Below are positions 10,516 through 21,109 of a stretch of 64,000 bases of DNA, in pieces. The DNA is from Acanthamoeba sp. SK_2022b (taxonomy: Eukaryota; Discosea; Longamoebia; Acanthamoebidae). A program made the translations under genes and the position numbers. Within the stretch, counting starts at the first letter, position 1; each line of letters starts with the position of its first letter. The notes under the pieces are model-generated. The model had not been told where the DNA came from and ran no database searches. It saw only the letters and a list, made by a program, of their open reading frames with translations. Location: the NCBI GenBank assembly GCA_027943245.1, contig JANDJZ010000266.1, positions 1 through 64,000 on the forward strand, read 5' to 3'.

Positions 10516-11572
10516 ATGAGGGGGCGTGGCTGGAGGGACGTGTCGCTGCGCCCCTTCGCTCCCACTCCGTTGTCTCAGACGACTCGCGCCACCATCGCTA
10601 CCTCGGTACTCCAACCTATTCAAATAATGGAATAGATGTTTAAATACATAAATGAAAATAATGTTGGGGTAGTGGTCGTGGTGGACGTGCAGGAGGCCCG
10701 TAAGCGTGTGTTCGAGGCCAGCGGACAGGAAGTCGACACGAGGCCGCATAGCAAGCAGGTGTTGCAAAGCACGGGCTACCTCAACTGGAAGAAGACCGAA
10801 GCCAAGGGTACATGGCCAGCAAGCCTTTTGCTTATTATTTAACAATAATAATTTAACAAAAATAATAATAAATTTTTTATTTTATTTTTTAATCTGTAAA
10901 CTCCTTTCTGTGTGGTCCCTTCCTCACGTGACGTTGGGCGTCAGATGAGTACAAACTCAACAACGAGCAGTTGGCAAGGATCGTGAGCGGCACCGCCGCT
11001 GCGCTGCCCCGAGGCTACTGCGACCAGCAGGTGCCGTGCTGTGATGTGCAGTGCTTGCGTGGCTCCACTCACTGTCTGGAGATATTTCAGCTTAACCGCT
11101 GCGCCAATTGTTGTCGGTGTTGGGGGCACATACAGGCGAACGCGCTGCATCCGCAGGTGCCGGGCCGCTTTGAGTTCTGGGGCGAGCCTGCTCTGGTCAA
11201 ACCGCTCGACATCAAGGAGGTAGTGTACTGGTCTGCATGCGTCTATTCCAGTCTGTATCGCCCTAATCCGCGTGGCGTCGTTCGTGGAATGCAGGGAACG
11301 CAAGTGAGCCTGAGGACCAAAGGCGACTCTGTGTTCATCGAGACCATCGCCAAGAAGGAGGAGAGCGCTCCGGACTACGCTGGTGAGAACGTCCAAGGCG
11401 GATGGGGCGCCAAGGTAACTCATATTTATTTTATAATTCTTGTTTCTTTTGTTATGGGAGGGCTCACATGCTCATCTTATCACAGATCATGGGCATGAAG
11501 ACCGAGCCCGATAGCTGGAAACCGCCCAGCGACTCGCTGCAGGGCGTGGATGATGACGAGTGGGACGACTGA
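10516..11572 (+). CDS. Small protein of unknown function, probable mitochondrial targeting
   Basis: Exon 1 (10516-10605) reads MRGRGWRDVSLRPFAPTPLS, rich in Arg/Ser/Thr with no acidic residue in the first part except one Asp. This resembles a mitochondrial presequence. It splices in phase 0 to the exon at 10693 (EARKRVFEASGQEVDTRPHS), then to DEYKLNNEQLARIV, VPGRFEFWGEPALVKPLD, TQVSLRTKGDSVFIETIAKK and a final exon ending SLQGVDDDEWDD-stop. Clean phases across five introns and shared codon use support a real gene of about 190 residues. I do not recognise the family. The acidic tail is notable. It lies head-to-head with TAF2, 247 bp apart. An alternative upstream ATG at about 10411 is open but adds a low-complexity stretch. 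Confidence 0.55.
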
Positions 11573-11686
11573 AACGCAGGAACAAATGCATCGTCCTGCG
11601 CACATGTACACGTTTATTTATTTCTTTAATTGCCTCAGTTGCACGCATTCATTAGAAGGCCCCTCTTCTTGCCTGATGGCTGCGAA

Positions 11687-11968
11687 GAATCCGCTTTGGG
11701 TACGTTGCCGACCAGGTATGAGACTAAAGGTGGCTCGTGGTGCTGTCGGATACGGCCATACTGCGCAGAAAGCACCGCTTCCCATCCGAACAGCGAAGTT
11801 AAGCTGCGCCAGGCGGTGTTAGTACTGGGGTGGGCGACCACCCGGGAATCCACCGTGCCGTATCCTTTTGGCCTTTTCTTCAACACGCTTGCAGATGGTG
11901 TCCTACTCACCTCATTACATATTGATGTATGCCTGCACTCTGCCCTCACCATAAAAAAGCACAATCTG
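11687..11968 (+). repeat. Left arm of the 5S-bearing inverted repeat
   Basis: This arm (about 282 bp) is nearly identical to the reverse complement of 12727-13022. Shared landmarks are GAATCCGCTTTGGGTA, the 5S gene, a 3' flank with TTTTGGCC and a segment ending ATAAAAAAGCACAATCTG. Relative to the right arm it lacks about 33 bp between GGGTA and CGTTGCCGACCAGG. Confidence 0.9.
11748..11866 (+). rRNA. 5S ribosomal RNA
   Basis: The 119-nt sequence begins GGATACGGCCATACTG and ends CCGTATCCT, so the 5' and 3' ends pair perfectly (GGATACGG/CCGTATCC). The internal control region is intact, with AGCGAAGTTAAGCTGCGCC (TFIIIA/C-box area) and the loop region CATCCGAAC. A T-run (CCTTTTGG) follows as a short Pol III terminator. 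From memory this matches the published Acanthamoeba 5S rRNA very closely. Confidence 0.96.
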
Positions 11969-12726
11969 GGAGCATGTGACATTCTGGACATTTATGTAAG
12001 CAAAAGGTGTGATGTGCCTGACCTTGATAGAACATCCACTGGGTAGATCAGTATCATTTGACATGCTGCACTTGGCTTGTGGTGAGAATGTTGAAAATGA
12101 CTGGCTTCTTTTTGAAGTGTTGATGTTCAGCTGGTGGCGTTGTTGCGTCACCTGTTGATGACAGTGTCTTCAACAGGTGAGGCAACAAAGTTCATCATCA
12201 CAAGGAGCAGCCATGCCTTCTGCTTGGCCCAAGTGATTTCTGCATGATCAGGAACAGATACTGCCTGGTATTCACTTGTCACAACTGCCAGCCTTGCCAA
12301 AGCCAATCCAACAATGCAACAAAGACAAAGCCCCATTGCTGTAACACAAGAACAACTTGCATGTTGAAGATGTTGATGAATGTGTCAACATTGAATATGT
12401 TTCATCTAAAGCCACACATAATGCTCAACAAACATCCACATACACAGGTCAATACAAAGCATTACAACACATAAAACAGCTCAGCACAAAGCAAGTTGAA
12501 TTGCAGAGCAAGGGTTTGATGTAGTCCTCACAAGGACAACTTCAGATACAAATTAAAAGCCATCACAATCACTAAATGGTTAAGAACAGGGATAGGGTGG
12601 GAGAAAGGAAGTACCTTTTAACTGGTGCGTTGGCTGCTGCCCTGCACAGCCTTGTTGGCACTTTTGCCCTCATCCTTGTCTACAGATATAGTCATTCCAT
12701 CTAAGGAAGAAAGTATGGGCACAATA
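11969..12726. other. Spacer between the 5S inverted-repeat arms
   Basis: About 760 bp, AT-richer than the flanking genes. It has short open frames only and no convincing exon, splice pattern or RNA fold. I see no transposase or terminal repeats beyond the arms themselves. Confidence 0.6.
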
Positions 12727-13022
12727 CAGATTGTGCTTTTTTATGGTGAGGGCAGAGTGCAGGCATACATCAATATGTAATGAGGTGAGTAGGACACCAT
12801 CTGCAAGCGTGTTGAAGAAAAGGGCCAAAAGGATACGGCACGGTGGATTCCCGGGTGGTCGCCCACCCCAGTACTAACACCGCCTGGCGCAGCTTAACTT
12901 CGCTGTTCGGATGGGAAGCGGTGCTTTCTGCGCACCACGCGCCACCTTTAGTCTCATGCCTGGTCGGCAACGTGGCCGCCTCGCCGACCGACCCATCTCA
13001 TTGCACTACCCAAAGCGGATTC
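12727..13022 (-). repeat. Right arm of the 5S-bearing inverted repeat
   Basis: The reverse complement of this arm runs colinear with 11687-11968. It keeps about 33 bp near its outer end that the left arm lacks. It has lost 21 bp covering the 5' end of the 5S gene. The two arms thus carry different, complementary deletions. Confidence 0.9.
12830..12934 (-). pseudogene. 5S rRNA pseudogene, 5' end deleted
   Basis: The minus strand matches the 5S gene from TGCGCAGAAAGC to the 3' end (GTGCCGTATCC), but GGATACGGCCATAC is missing. The upstream flank (AAAGGTGGCGCGTGG) joins directly to TGCGCAG. The deletion is bounded by short TG/CTG repeats. Without its 5' strand the molecule cannot form helix I, so a normal 5S RNA is not expected. 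The internal promoter is retained and could still be transcribed. Confidence 0.88.
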
Positions 13023-13223
13023 TCATTCTATGCCGCCACAGTTAGGTTGGGCCAAAGCCTGGCCCTGATAGCAGAATGACGCTTAGCACCAGCACCATAG
13101 CCACGCTACTCATCCCTTTGGTTATGCGTATGTGTGCATTATGTGTGTGCGTGGTGTGTGCATTATGTGTGTCGCGCCACTCAAAAGTGCGTGGAAATCA
13201 AGAGTTCATTCTTGGGCAATCGC

Positions 13224-14790
13224 CTAGGGCGTGCTCTGAAAGCTGAGCAAGGACATAGGGAGCTGCAACGGCAGAGTGACGCCCACTTGCCCCTCGGACT
13301 GTGGCGCGGCCGACTGCTCGGGAGTGGTGGTGGTGGTGGTGGTGGTGGTGGTGGCTGTCGCATTGCCATGCGAAGGAGTCATGGCCAGGCGGGACAGGAG
13401 GACCATCCACCTCGGCGCGTTCGAGCGCTGCTGTCCCGACCCGCCGCCCTGCAGGCCATCCCAGGCTCATCGCGATGAGCCACGCAACCATCACCCACGA
13501 TGGCCTAGGAGCGGAGCGGCTTACCTCCTGGACGTGAATCTTCTCGAGCAGGTCAACGATCTGGTGATTGTTAAGGTGGCTGAACAGCGAGCGCAGGTTG
13601 TCGCCCTCCTCTAGAATCCGCTCCTTGTCCATTACCAGCAGGCTGGTGGCCTCGGCCGTGTGTCGCTCCAGGAACGAACAGGACAGCTGGAGGACCTCGG
13701 CCAGCGTGATTGCCTCGTCTGGGTATTGGATGCAATCACGCAGGTGTGGAGGTTAGTGTCGACACATCTCGCACGCGCGACTGATGTCGACACATGTCTT
13801 GAACGTACGCACCGGCGTCGTGGTCGTGCTGGTCGGTGTTGAACGCGGCGTCGTGAAGACACCAGTCGACGAGCTGCGAAAGGAAGTACTTGATCTTGAC
13901 GGCGTGGGCCGGGCTCCGCAGGTGGGCGTTGCCCGTAAGGATTGCGTTGAAGAGCGACACGTCGAGGTAGTGGAAGAGCTGCTTGCACAGCTGGATCACG
14001 ATTGCCTCGTGGACGCCCTCGGCCACGAGCAGCTCGAACAGCGACTCGACGAGGCTCTTGAATTCCTTGACGCACTTGGCCGTCTCGTAGTCGTCATCCG
14101 GTAACGGAGGCGCGACCTCGCTGCGTGCCCCCCCCCCATTGAACTGTCAGCACACGTGCACGCACAAGCGCACACGCACAAGCAGGCGTACGGCAATTTG
14201 GTCTTCATGAAGCCGAGGCCGCGCAGGGTTTCTCGGGTAGAGCGGGCAAGCATGCGAATGCTGGCCTCGGCCGTGTCGTGATGCGCCTTGGGCTCGCCCT
14301 CGCCGCCCGGTGCGGCGGCGGACGGCTTGGGGGCTTGGCCCCCCGCGTGCTGCTGCTGCTGGTGGTTGGGGAGGGCCAGCGGCCGCTGCTGCTGTTGCGT
14401 CGGCGCCACGAGCGCGGCGATGATCGGTTCGATGGAGGAGCAGGCCAGCGCGACGATGGCGCGGTAGACTCGCAGGACGAGGTTGTGCAGCTTCTGAAGC
14501 CACAGGAACGACAAGTAGTTGGGCGTGGGCGCGTCGCCTTCGACTTGGCCACGGGCGTGGCCCTGCCCATGGCCTTGGCTTAGGAGCTGCTGTTCGAGCG
14601 ACACATCGCTCGACTGGGCGACGGGGTCGTCGTGACCTTGCTGCGGCGGCAGTTGGTGGTGTTGGTGGTGATGATGCTGGACTCTGAACTTGACCTTGGT
14701 CACTCCGACGCCGCTCTCGGCAGGGTCGGGCACCGAATAGTAGACGGCCGGGTGGAAGAAGCCTGCTCCTCGACCAACCATGAGTGTGAG

Positions 14791-14869
<79 letters not shown>

Positions 14870-15004
14870 CATCGAGTGTGGTGTTGGCGGAGGGGAGTGT
14901 GGAGGCGCACCTGCGCTTTCGGGGCTGGCCTTGAGGTCGTGAAGCAGGTGACATGCAAAGGAAAGCCAGTGGATCTGCTCCTCGAAACCGCTCGCCCTCT
15001 TCGC

Positions 15005-15068
<64 letters not shown>

Positions 15069-15203
15069 ATGTGTGTGTGATGTGTACGTGCGTGTGTGAT
15101 GTGTATGTGTGTGTGATGTGTGCGCGTGATGTATGTGTGATGTGATGTATGTGTGATGGGATGTGATGTGATGTGATGTGTGTGTTGTGTATGTGTGTGT
15201 GTG

Positions 15204-15261
<58 letters not shown>

Positions 15262-15682
15262 TCACATGCGACCGTCAGCTCGGGAAGCGCGGAGGAGAGA
15301 GAGTGAGAGAGCTCTCGGGTAGATCACCTTGTGCGACCGAGACAGCGCACGCATGAGGCCATGTGCGAGGGAAGTCACCGTGTTGGCGCTGTCCTCTCCT
15401 CCCTCGGTTCGTGGCTGGAACACCTGCAGCTGGCCCAGGATCTCCTTCACCGCCGTCCTCGCCGTCCTGTCGCGCATAACAGAGAGACAACCCGGTTCAG
15501 CTGTCCCCGGCCTCGCACTCCTACCGCCACTTTAAAGAGGCCACGCACGCAGACTGGCGCTTAGTCGGGTCGTAGCTCCACACGTGGCGCTCGATCAGCT
15601 CGCGGGCTCTCATCTCCTGTGTTTGTTCACAGCAAGTCAGTCGGCGATCACATATGTGTGCTATGTGCACGACGCGTGTGGT

Positions 15683-15744
<62 letters not shown>

Positions 15745-18672
15745 ACTGTACCCACTGCAGGTGGTGGAGTTCGTTCTGCAAGGCCAGTGCAGACGCCGAG
15801 CCCTTGGCGTCGTCGCCGTCGCGGCCAAACGCGTCGCCAGTCGAGTGGGCGCGGGTCATGTGGTGATTGCTGCTGGCCGACCGCCGAACTCTGGTGCGCT
15901 TGCGGTTGTTCAGGATGCGCTGGTTGATGGCCGACGCCGCGCGCGCCAACTCATCGCAGGCGTGGGCGGTCTCCTCGCGTCGCTGCCTGACCTGACCGTA
16001 GCGCTGGGCCACTTCGCGCATGCTCTCGAGCTCGTCCATCACCTGGAGCTGCAGGTCTTCCACGTCGGCCTCGCACTCGGCCATCGCCTGGCCGGCAGCC
16101 TCGTGCGCGCCATCGGCGTCGACGTCGCTGCTGAGCTCGGTGATTTTCTGTCGACAATCGTGTAGCTGGCGCTCCCAGGCGGCCACCTGGGCTTCGGAGG
16201 CGCGCGTGGCGTTGGCCAGCTCGGCCAGGGCCTGGTCGAGCTCGACAAGCTCCTGTCGCTTGTTACGCAGCTGCTTCTTGGCCTCGCTCAGCTCCTGCAT
16301 GAGGCGACCGTCGGTGGTGACGGCCTCCTGGTCCTGGGGCGAGCCCGGGACCGCCTGCGCGCTCTCCGCCGTTGCGGCGGCCTGGGCCTGGGCTTGGGCT
16401 TGGGCCTGGGCCTGGGCCTTTTGGCTGCGCCGGATCTCCTTGGCGGCCCGCTCGGCCTCCTGCTCGAGCACGGCGCGCTCGCGCTCGGCTTCCAACTCCT
16501 CGCAGCGCTGGTAGAGTGCGTTACGGTTGCGGGTCATGATGTCGAGCTCGGCCTGCTTCTCGGCCATCGCCTCATCGAGCTCGGCGATCTGGCGCTTGCA
16601 CTCGGCGTTGCGCTTGCGCTTGGCCGCCAGGCGCAGGGCGAGCTCGTCGACGGACCGGCGGTGCTCCTCTATGACCTCGTGGAGTCGGTCCACCTCTGCC
16701 CGCTGCGCCGCGGCGTCGTCGGCCTCGCGCTTCAGCGCGAGCTCCTCGAGTTCGGCCAGCCGCGCCTCCTTCTCGATCAGCTCGGCGTGCAGGGCGCTGG
16801 TCTGGCCCAGCACCTGGTCGAGCGTGCCCTGCAACTCGTCGCGCGCGCGTTCGCTGGCCTCGAGCTGTCCGCGCAGCTCGCGGCACTTGAGCGACGCCTC
16901 CCGCGCGGCCGACCTCTCGGCGTCGCGCTCGCGCATCAGTTCTTCGATCTCCTCCGTGTGCCTGCGCAGCTCATGGCGCAGCTCGCCGAGCTGGTCCTCG
17001 CGTTCGATGATCAGCGCGCGCAGGTCGTCGACCATGCGTGCGGTCTCCTCCGCCTCCCGTGCGCGCGAGGGCTCGTCGGGGCCCTCCTCGCCGGCGCCTC
17101 CCGGCGCGGGCTGCTGGGCGTCGCGCAGTTCGAGCTCGTGCAGCAGGCGAGCCGCGTCGAGCTTTGTGTGCTCCAGCTGCTGCACGAGCTCATCGATCTC
17201 GCGATGCATCTGCTCCCTGGCCTCCTGCATCTGCTGAAGCACGTTCTCGTAGTGCGCTATCTTCTCATTGTACTCGGCCTCGAGGGAGCCAGCCGCCGCC
17301 GGGTCGTCGCCGTGGCTTCGGTGATGCTTAAGGTGGCGTTCGTGCTTCTGCTGCAGTTGTGGGTGCTCCTCGTCTTCGTGCGGCGGCTCGGCTGCCGGAG
17401 GCGGTTGCTCCAGGCTGGGCCGTAGCTTTTGCTTCTCCTTGTAGCCGTTGAGGTAGAGCTGGATGTAGCGTTCGGCCTCCTCCTTCTCCAGCCGCTGTCG
17501 CTCGGCCTCGTCGTCGCTGTCGGTCGTCGCGAATCCTTCACCGTCGTAATCCTCCTCGGCTTCGCCGCGCGACTCCTTGGGCTTGCCCTCTTCGCCCGGC
17601 GTCGACCGCACGCGCTTGAGCTGCAGGAGGGACGACGATTGAAGACAAGTTACAAAACTACAAATCAACTCAAAACCAACAATTTCTCACGAACCTGCTG
17701 AGAGAGCCTGACGGCAGCCTTGCCCAAGGAGAAATCTCCCTCGATCGACCCGATGGACTGGGTCCTCGGCGCTATCGGCATGTCTCGCGGGTTGATGCGA
17801 TAGGACTCATGGCTGTCCGACTACGGTACACTGATGTGAGAGGCCTGCAGGTAGAACTGAGAACAGGTGATTGTACCAGTTGTGGTAGAAATGGTTTGCT
17901 TGGTGTGGGCAACGCCTTGAAGTTGAGCACCCGCACTTGGACCTGCGCGACAACACTTGTTAGAGTTTGATATGTTGCTTTTTATTATTGCAAATGATGA
18001 AAAACTGCAGACGAACCAAGAGCCAGGCGATGTCGAGCGATGTCTTGCGGAGACTCAGTGGGCGCAAGACGAGGTGCTCTTCCGAGAAGGTCGGGTAGAG
18101 GGTCAGGCGATCGAGGTCGAGGGTCGTTTCGTACATCTTTTTCAGTTTCTTCGTGCGCGATCCCACCACCTTCGTGATCATAAGCCCAAACCAACGATCA
18201 TGAGAATGGGTTGCTCAGCCAGTACATGCTGTGCCATCGAAACACGAACCTGGTTTACGTAGAACGTGACTGTCTTATGATCGCAGACGTCGGCTTTGGA
18301 ATCGTATTTGCGAACGTGGCACGGGACGATGCTCATGCGCCCGCCCTCCCACGCACAGGTGCCGTCAGGCCCGACCTTGGTGGTCAGCGTGGTGCCCTCT
18401 CTCTGCCTGCGCTTGTCCTCGCCGTGCTCGAGCTTGCCGTTCTTGCGCCACGTCACGCACACGGTCATCTGGGGCACCTCGCTGCCGCTGCCATCGTCGC
18501 TGATGTTGGGCGACGACTGAGGCACGGGCAGCCCCGAGATGGCCTTCACGCCCACCTCGAGCTCGACTCGCCTACTGATAGGCTTTTGGTGCCCCCCGCC
18601 CATGGCGGAATGGTAGCCGATGCCATCGGCTTCCTTTTGACGTCGGCTGCTTCCCCTCCACTTTAGGGACAT
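13224..18672 (-). CDS. NT-C2 / coiled-coil / DIL-domain protein
   Basis: Read from 18672 (MSLKWRGSSRRQKEADG). The first exons form an N-terminal C2 (NT-C2, EHBP1/EEIG1-type) domain: RRVELEVGVKAISGLPV, TVCVTWRKNGKLEHGEDKRR, LYPTFSEEHLVLRPLSLRK, then VQVRVLNFKALP. A linker (INPRDMPIAPRTQSIGSIEG) leads into about 550 residues of Glu/Arg/Gln-rich coiled coil (15.8-17.6 kb) with an AQAQAQAQAQA run near 16.39 kb. The C-terminal third matches the DIL (dilute) domain of class V myosins and afadin: RARELIERHVWSYDPTKRQ, NYLSFLWLQKLHNLVLRVYRA, QLCKQLFHYLDVSLFNAILT, KIKYFLSQLVDWC and MDKERILEEGDNLRSLFSHL. No motor or FHA domain is present. It is probably a membrane/cytoskeleton tether. The 3' end is uncertain: after HVQEV a donor follows, and a last exon ending LLSFQSTP-stop at 13224 is plausible. 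Confidence 0.75.
14795..14868 (+). repeat. (TG)n microsatellite in NT-C2/DIL gene intron
   Basis: A 74-bp TG tract, (CA)n in the sense strand, between the exon ending LKASPESAG and the exon starting VGRGAGFFHPAVYYS. Confidence 0.93.
15006..15260 (+). repeat. Compound TG/GATG repeat in NT-C2/DIL gene intron
   Basis: A 59-bp pure TG tract, a degenerate (TGTGATG)n middle part with several GATGTGATGT units, then a second long TG tract. Together they fill most of one intron (about 255 bp). Confidence 0.93.
15685..15743 (+). repeat. (GT)n microsatellite in NT-C2/DIL gene intron
   Basis: A 59-bp GT tract; sense strand (CA)n directly after the exon ending NELHHLQW. Confidence 0.93.
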
Positions 18673-18782
18673 GTCGCGCTTTCTTGCTTGCTAGCGATTC
18701 ACCCGTGGCTTTGCTACCTCTTGTGCTTCTTTTCTAGCGTTGGGTGTTGGGTTGTGTTGGTTGTCTACTTGCGCGACCTCCT

Positions 18783-19046
18783 ATGGGCCATAGGAGCCAT
18801 GGCCTGGGCACGGTCGTGCGTGCAGTCCTGCCGATAAGCCCCTACAGTTCCAGTCAAACGTTGAGGGCCGCCAGCCTACAGGCAGAGAACAAGTGGGTCC
18901 GCCAGCCCACCAATGGTGTACCTGTTGCAGTTCACCGCCACCAGTTCAAGTCCCACCACACCAAATCCAATTGGCATAATCAACTTAATGGGGGGAAGCT
19001 GTACAAGAAGGCCATGCGCCTCCCGTCAGAGCTCAATCTGTGTTGA
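18783..19046 (+). CDS. Possible small 88-residue protein
   Basis: An open frame from ATG (MGHRSHGLGTVVRAVLPISP) to TGA, with a basic, Asn/His/Lys-rich C-terminal half (FKSHHTKSNWHNQLNGGK, LYKKAMRLPSELNLC). It begins 110 bp from the divergent NT-C2/DIL gene and ends 128 bp before the convergent gene at 19174, which fits the spacing of real genes here. I do not recognise a family. A chance frame or a misread exon is possible. Confidence 0.35.
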   Translation: MGHRSHGLGTVVRAVLPISPYSSSQTLRAASLQAENKWVRQPTNGVPVAVHRHQFKSHHTKSNWHNQLNGGKLYKKAMRLPSELNLC

Positions 19047-19173
19047 GCAGCCATTTAGGAATCGCGCAAATCTTTGACTTGAATTTGTTGGTAGACAATT
19101 GCAGGAAAGCAAGAGCCCGCCTTCGTGATGCATGAATTCGTTGACAACAAATTGTTTAAAAAGCGCGCCTTGC

Positions 19174-19421
19174 TCAAACGCGGTAGGTGAGGTTGACGCC
19201 CAAGCGAGGGGAGGGGGGATGGTCGGCAAACACGCAAGCGGCGAAGGCCCCAACGGTGACACCCTTGAAGTGCTGCACCCAGGCCGCCTGGAAAGTACTC
19301 GCCCAACCGGGGCGGCCCGTCGGGGTCACAGGCTCGTAGGCCAAGCACGCAGCAGCCGACACGCGGAAGCCACTCCCGTAGTACCTGCGATTTGGATCGT
19401 CAGTAGCTGCGCGCGCGAGAC

Positions 19422-19452
<31 letters not shown>

Positions 19453-20123
19453 CATATGGTCACGCACCGAAGCGCGGCCGATGTTTGTATCGCTCGAGAG
19501 AGCGCATTAACGGAGGTGGAGCTGGTGATGCACAACCCCGTGGGCGTTTGCTTGCCCGCCACACGCGGTCCGTACTCGTCCATGGCCTCCAGGATGTCGA
19601 CAGGATCGTAGGTTATCGCCAGCGACAGCATGCCGTGCCTCTCCGCCTTGGCCGACACGATCAGGCGCGGGACCGGCCCGTCTGTCGATGTTTGGCCGTT
19701 CACCACCAGCGATCGCAGCCACTCCGCGCGCTTAGTGGTTGCATGCTCGCAGGCGCGAGTGAGCGAGAGGCGAGGTGGGCGGGAGATACCTTGGTCGAGC
19801 TTGACGGGAGCGAGCGGGTGGGCGTAGCGCAGGCTCACCTGGACGAAGGGGGGAAGGACCGGCTGGCCGGCGGGCCGCAGCTGGGAGACTCGTGTGTCGA
19901 CCGCACACCGTTCGAGCAAGGTGCGCACGGACGGCCGGCACGACGCGGCGAACGATCGGGCGAGGGTCATCGGGCTGGCCGATATCGTGGCAGAAACGAG
20001 GTCGGCGTTCTCCACCGGCGCCTTGGCGTAGCTGAGGGAGGCGTGGAGTCCGTCTATCCCGTAGTAGTCGACCAGCACCTCGCTCTTGGGGATCGCCCCC
20101 AAATCCAGCAGTAATTCCCTGTC

Positions 20124-20171
<48 letters not shown>

Positions 20172-20808
20172 GAGAACACGCACACACAGAGAGAGAAAGA
20201 ACACAAAGAAGAGTTCGCGTATGTACTGTCCACCGACGGCGGGGAGCAGTTCGCAATAGCCGCTCAAACGCACGCCAGGAACCACGTCGAGCACGCCTTG
20301 AGCCTGGGCCCGAATGCCCTCACTCATCACCGCCAACGCAACCTGTGCCGCCGCCAGTCCGATGCGTCAAGGTTGTTGTTGTTGTGTTGCGTGTGTGTTG
20401 GTAAGGATGATGCACCTCTGGTTGGGCGTGGACAAAGCCAACAAGGTTGGGAATCCACGCGCCAGTGGACGCCGCGGCCTGCGCCGGCGTGCCAATGAAC
20501 AGCTGCTGGTCGCGAATGGCCGAGCAGACCAAATACGTCGAGGTGCCGCGCGCGACAGCCATCTCCCTCGCAACCGCCGCGCGGTTGGAGCGGTCCAGGG
20601 CGGGAAAGCGACGACGGCGCCAAGCCAAAAAAGTGCCCAGGTCCGAGGCCACATCGCCCTGCTGCAACACTGGAGGCGCCAAGGGCATGACCAAAATTTA
20701 TAGATTATTTTAGGTTATTGTTATTTATTGTTACTGCAATTTTATTTGGAATTATAGTGGCAAGGGGGACGTACGGCAAGACTCGAAATCAGTGTCCTCG
20801 GCCCACAT
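19174..20808 (-). CDS. Candidate mitochondrial outer-membrane beta-barrel protein
   Basis: Exon 1 (MWAEDTDFESC, start at 20808) joins in phase 1 to LLQQGDVASDLGTFLAWRRR. Later exons read STYLVCSAIRDQQLFIGTPA, AVMSEGIRAQAQGVLDVVPG, ELLLDLGAIPKSEVLVDYYG, LHASLSYAKAPVENADLVSA, VPRLIVSAKAERHGMLSLAI and GFRVSAAACLAYEPVTPTG. The last strands end RLGVNLTYRV-stop. The alternating polar/hydrophobic strands and a C-terminal polar-x-Gly-x-x-hydrophobic-x-hydrophobic element fit the beta-signal of mitochondrial barrels (Tom40, VDAC, Mdm10). I cannot choose between these families, and no POTRA domain is visible. The fold is inference; that this is a gene is well supported by phases over about five introns. 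Confidence 0.5.
20125..20169 (+). repeat. (AC)n microsatellite in beta-barrel-like gene intron
   Basis: A 45-bp AC tract, (TG)n in the sense strand, ahead of the exon starting RELLLDLGAIPKSE. Confidence 0.92.
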
Positions 20809-21109
20809 TGTAATCGTTGAGGAGGAGAGGGCAAGCCCCTGCTAATGGTATATTTACTATATTATCTCGTTTCCTGTAAAAACAAAGAAAGCCCTTTCTG
20901 GTGAGGAAAATGTAAAAATACAAAAAGAAAATGAGCTTTTAATTGGTCCGGCCGCTTGTGGAGTTGTCCCTGGAATGCAGAGGGGACTCAGGCCGCGTTC
21001 GCGAGAAGGAGAGCGTTGAGCGGCCAGCACAGTCAAGTGGTCAACGCCTCAACGGGCATGGCAAAGACATCTTCCTCGAGGGCACTCGATCAAAGTACGC
21101 AGCGACGTC

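Noticed and set aside
13324..13354. A poly-His tag-like stretch
   Set aside because: It comes from a (GGT)n repeat in or near the last intron of the NT-C2/DIL gene; no coding continuity supports it.
16394..17425. A 343-codon plus-strand open frame
   Set aside because: It is the antisense shadow of the coiled-coil exon of the NT-C2/DIL gene, whose minus frame has clear heptads.
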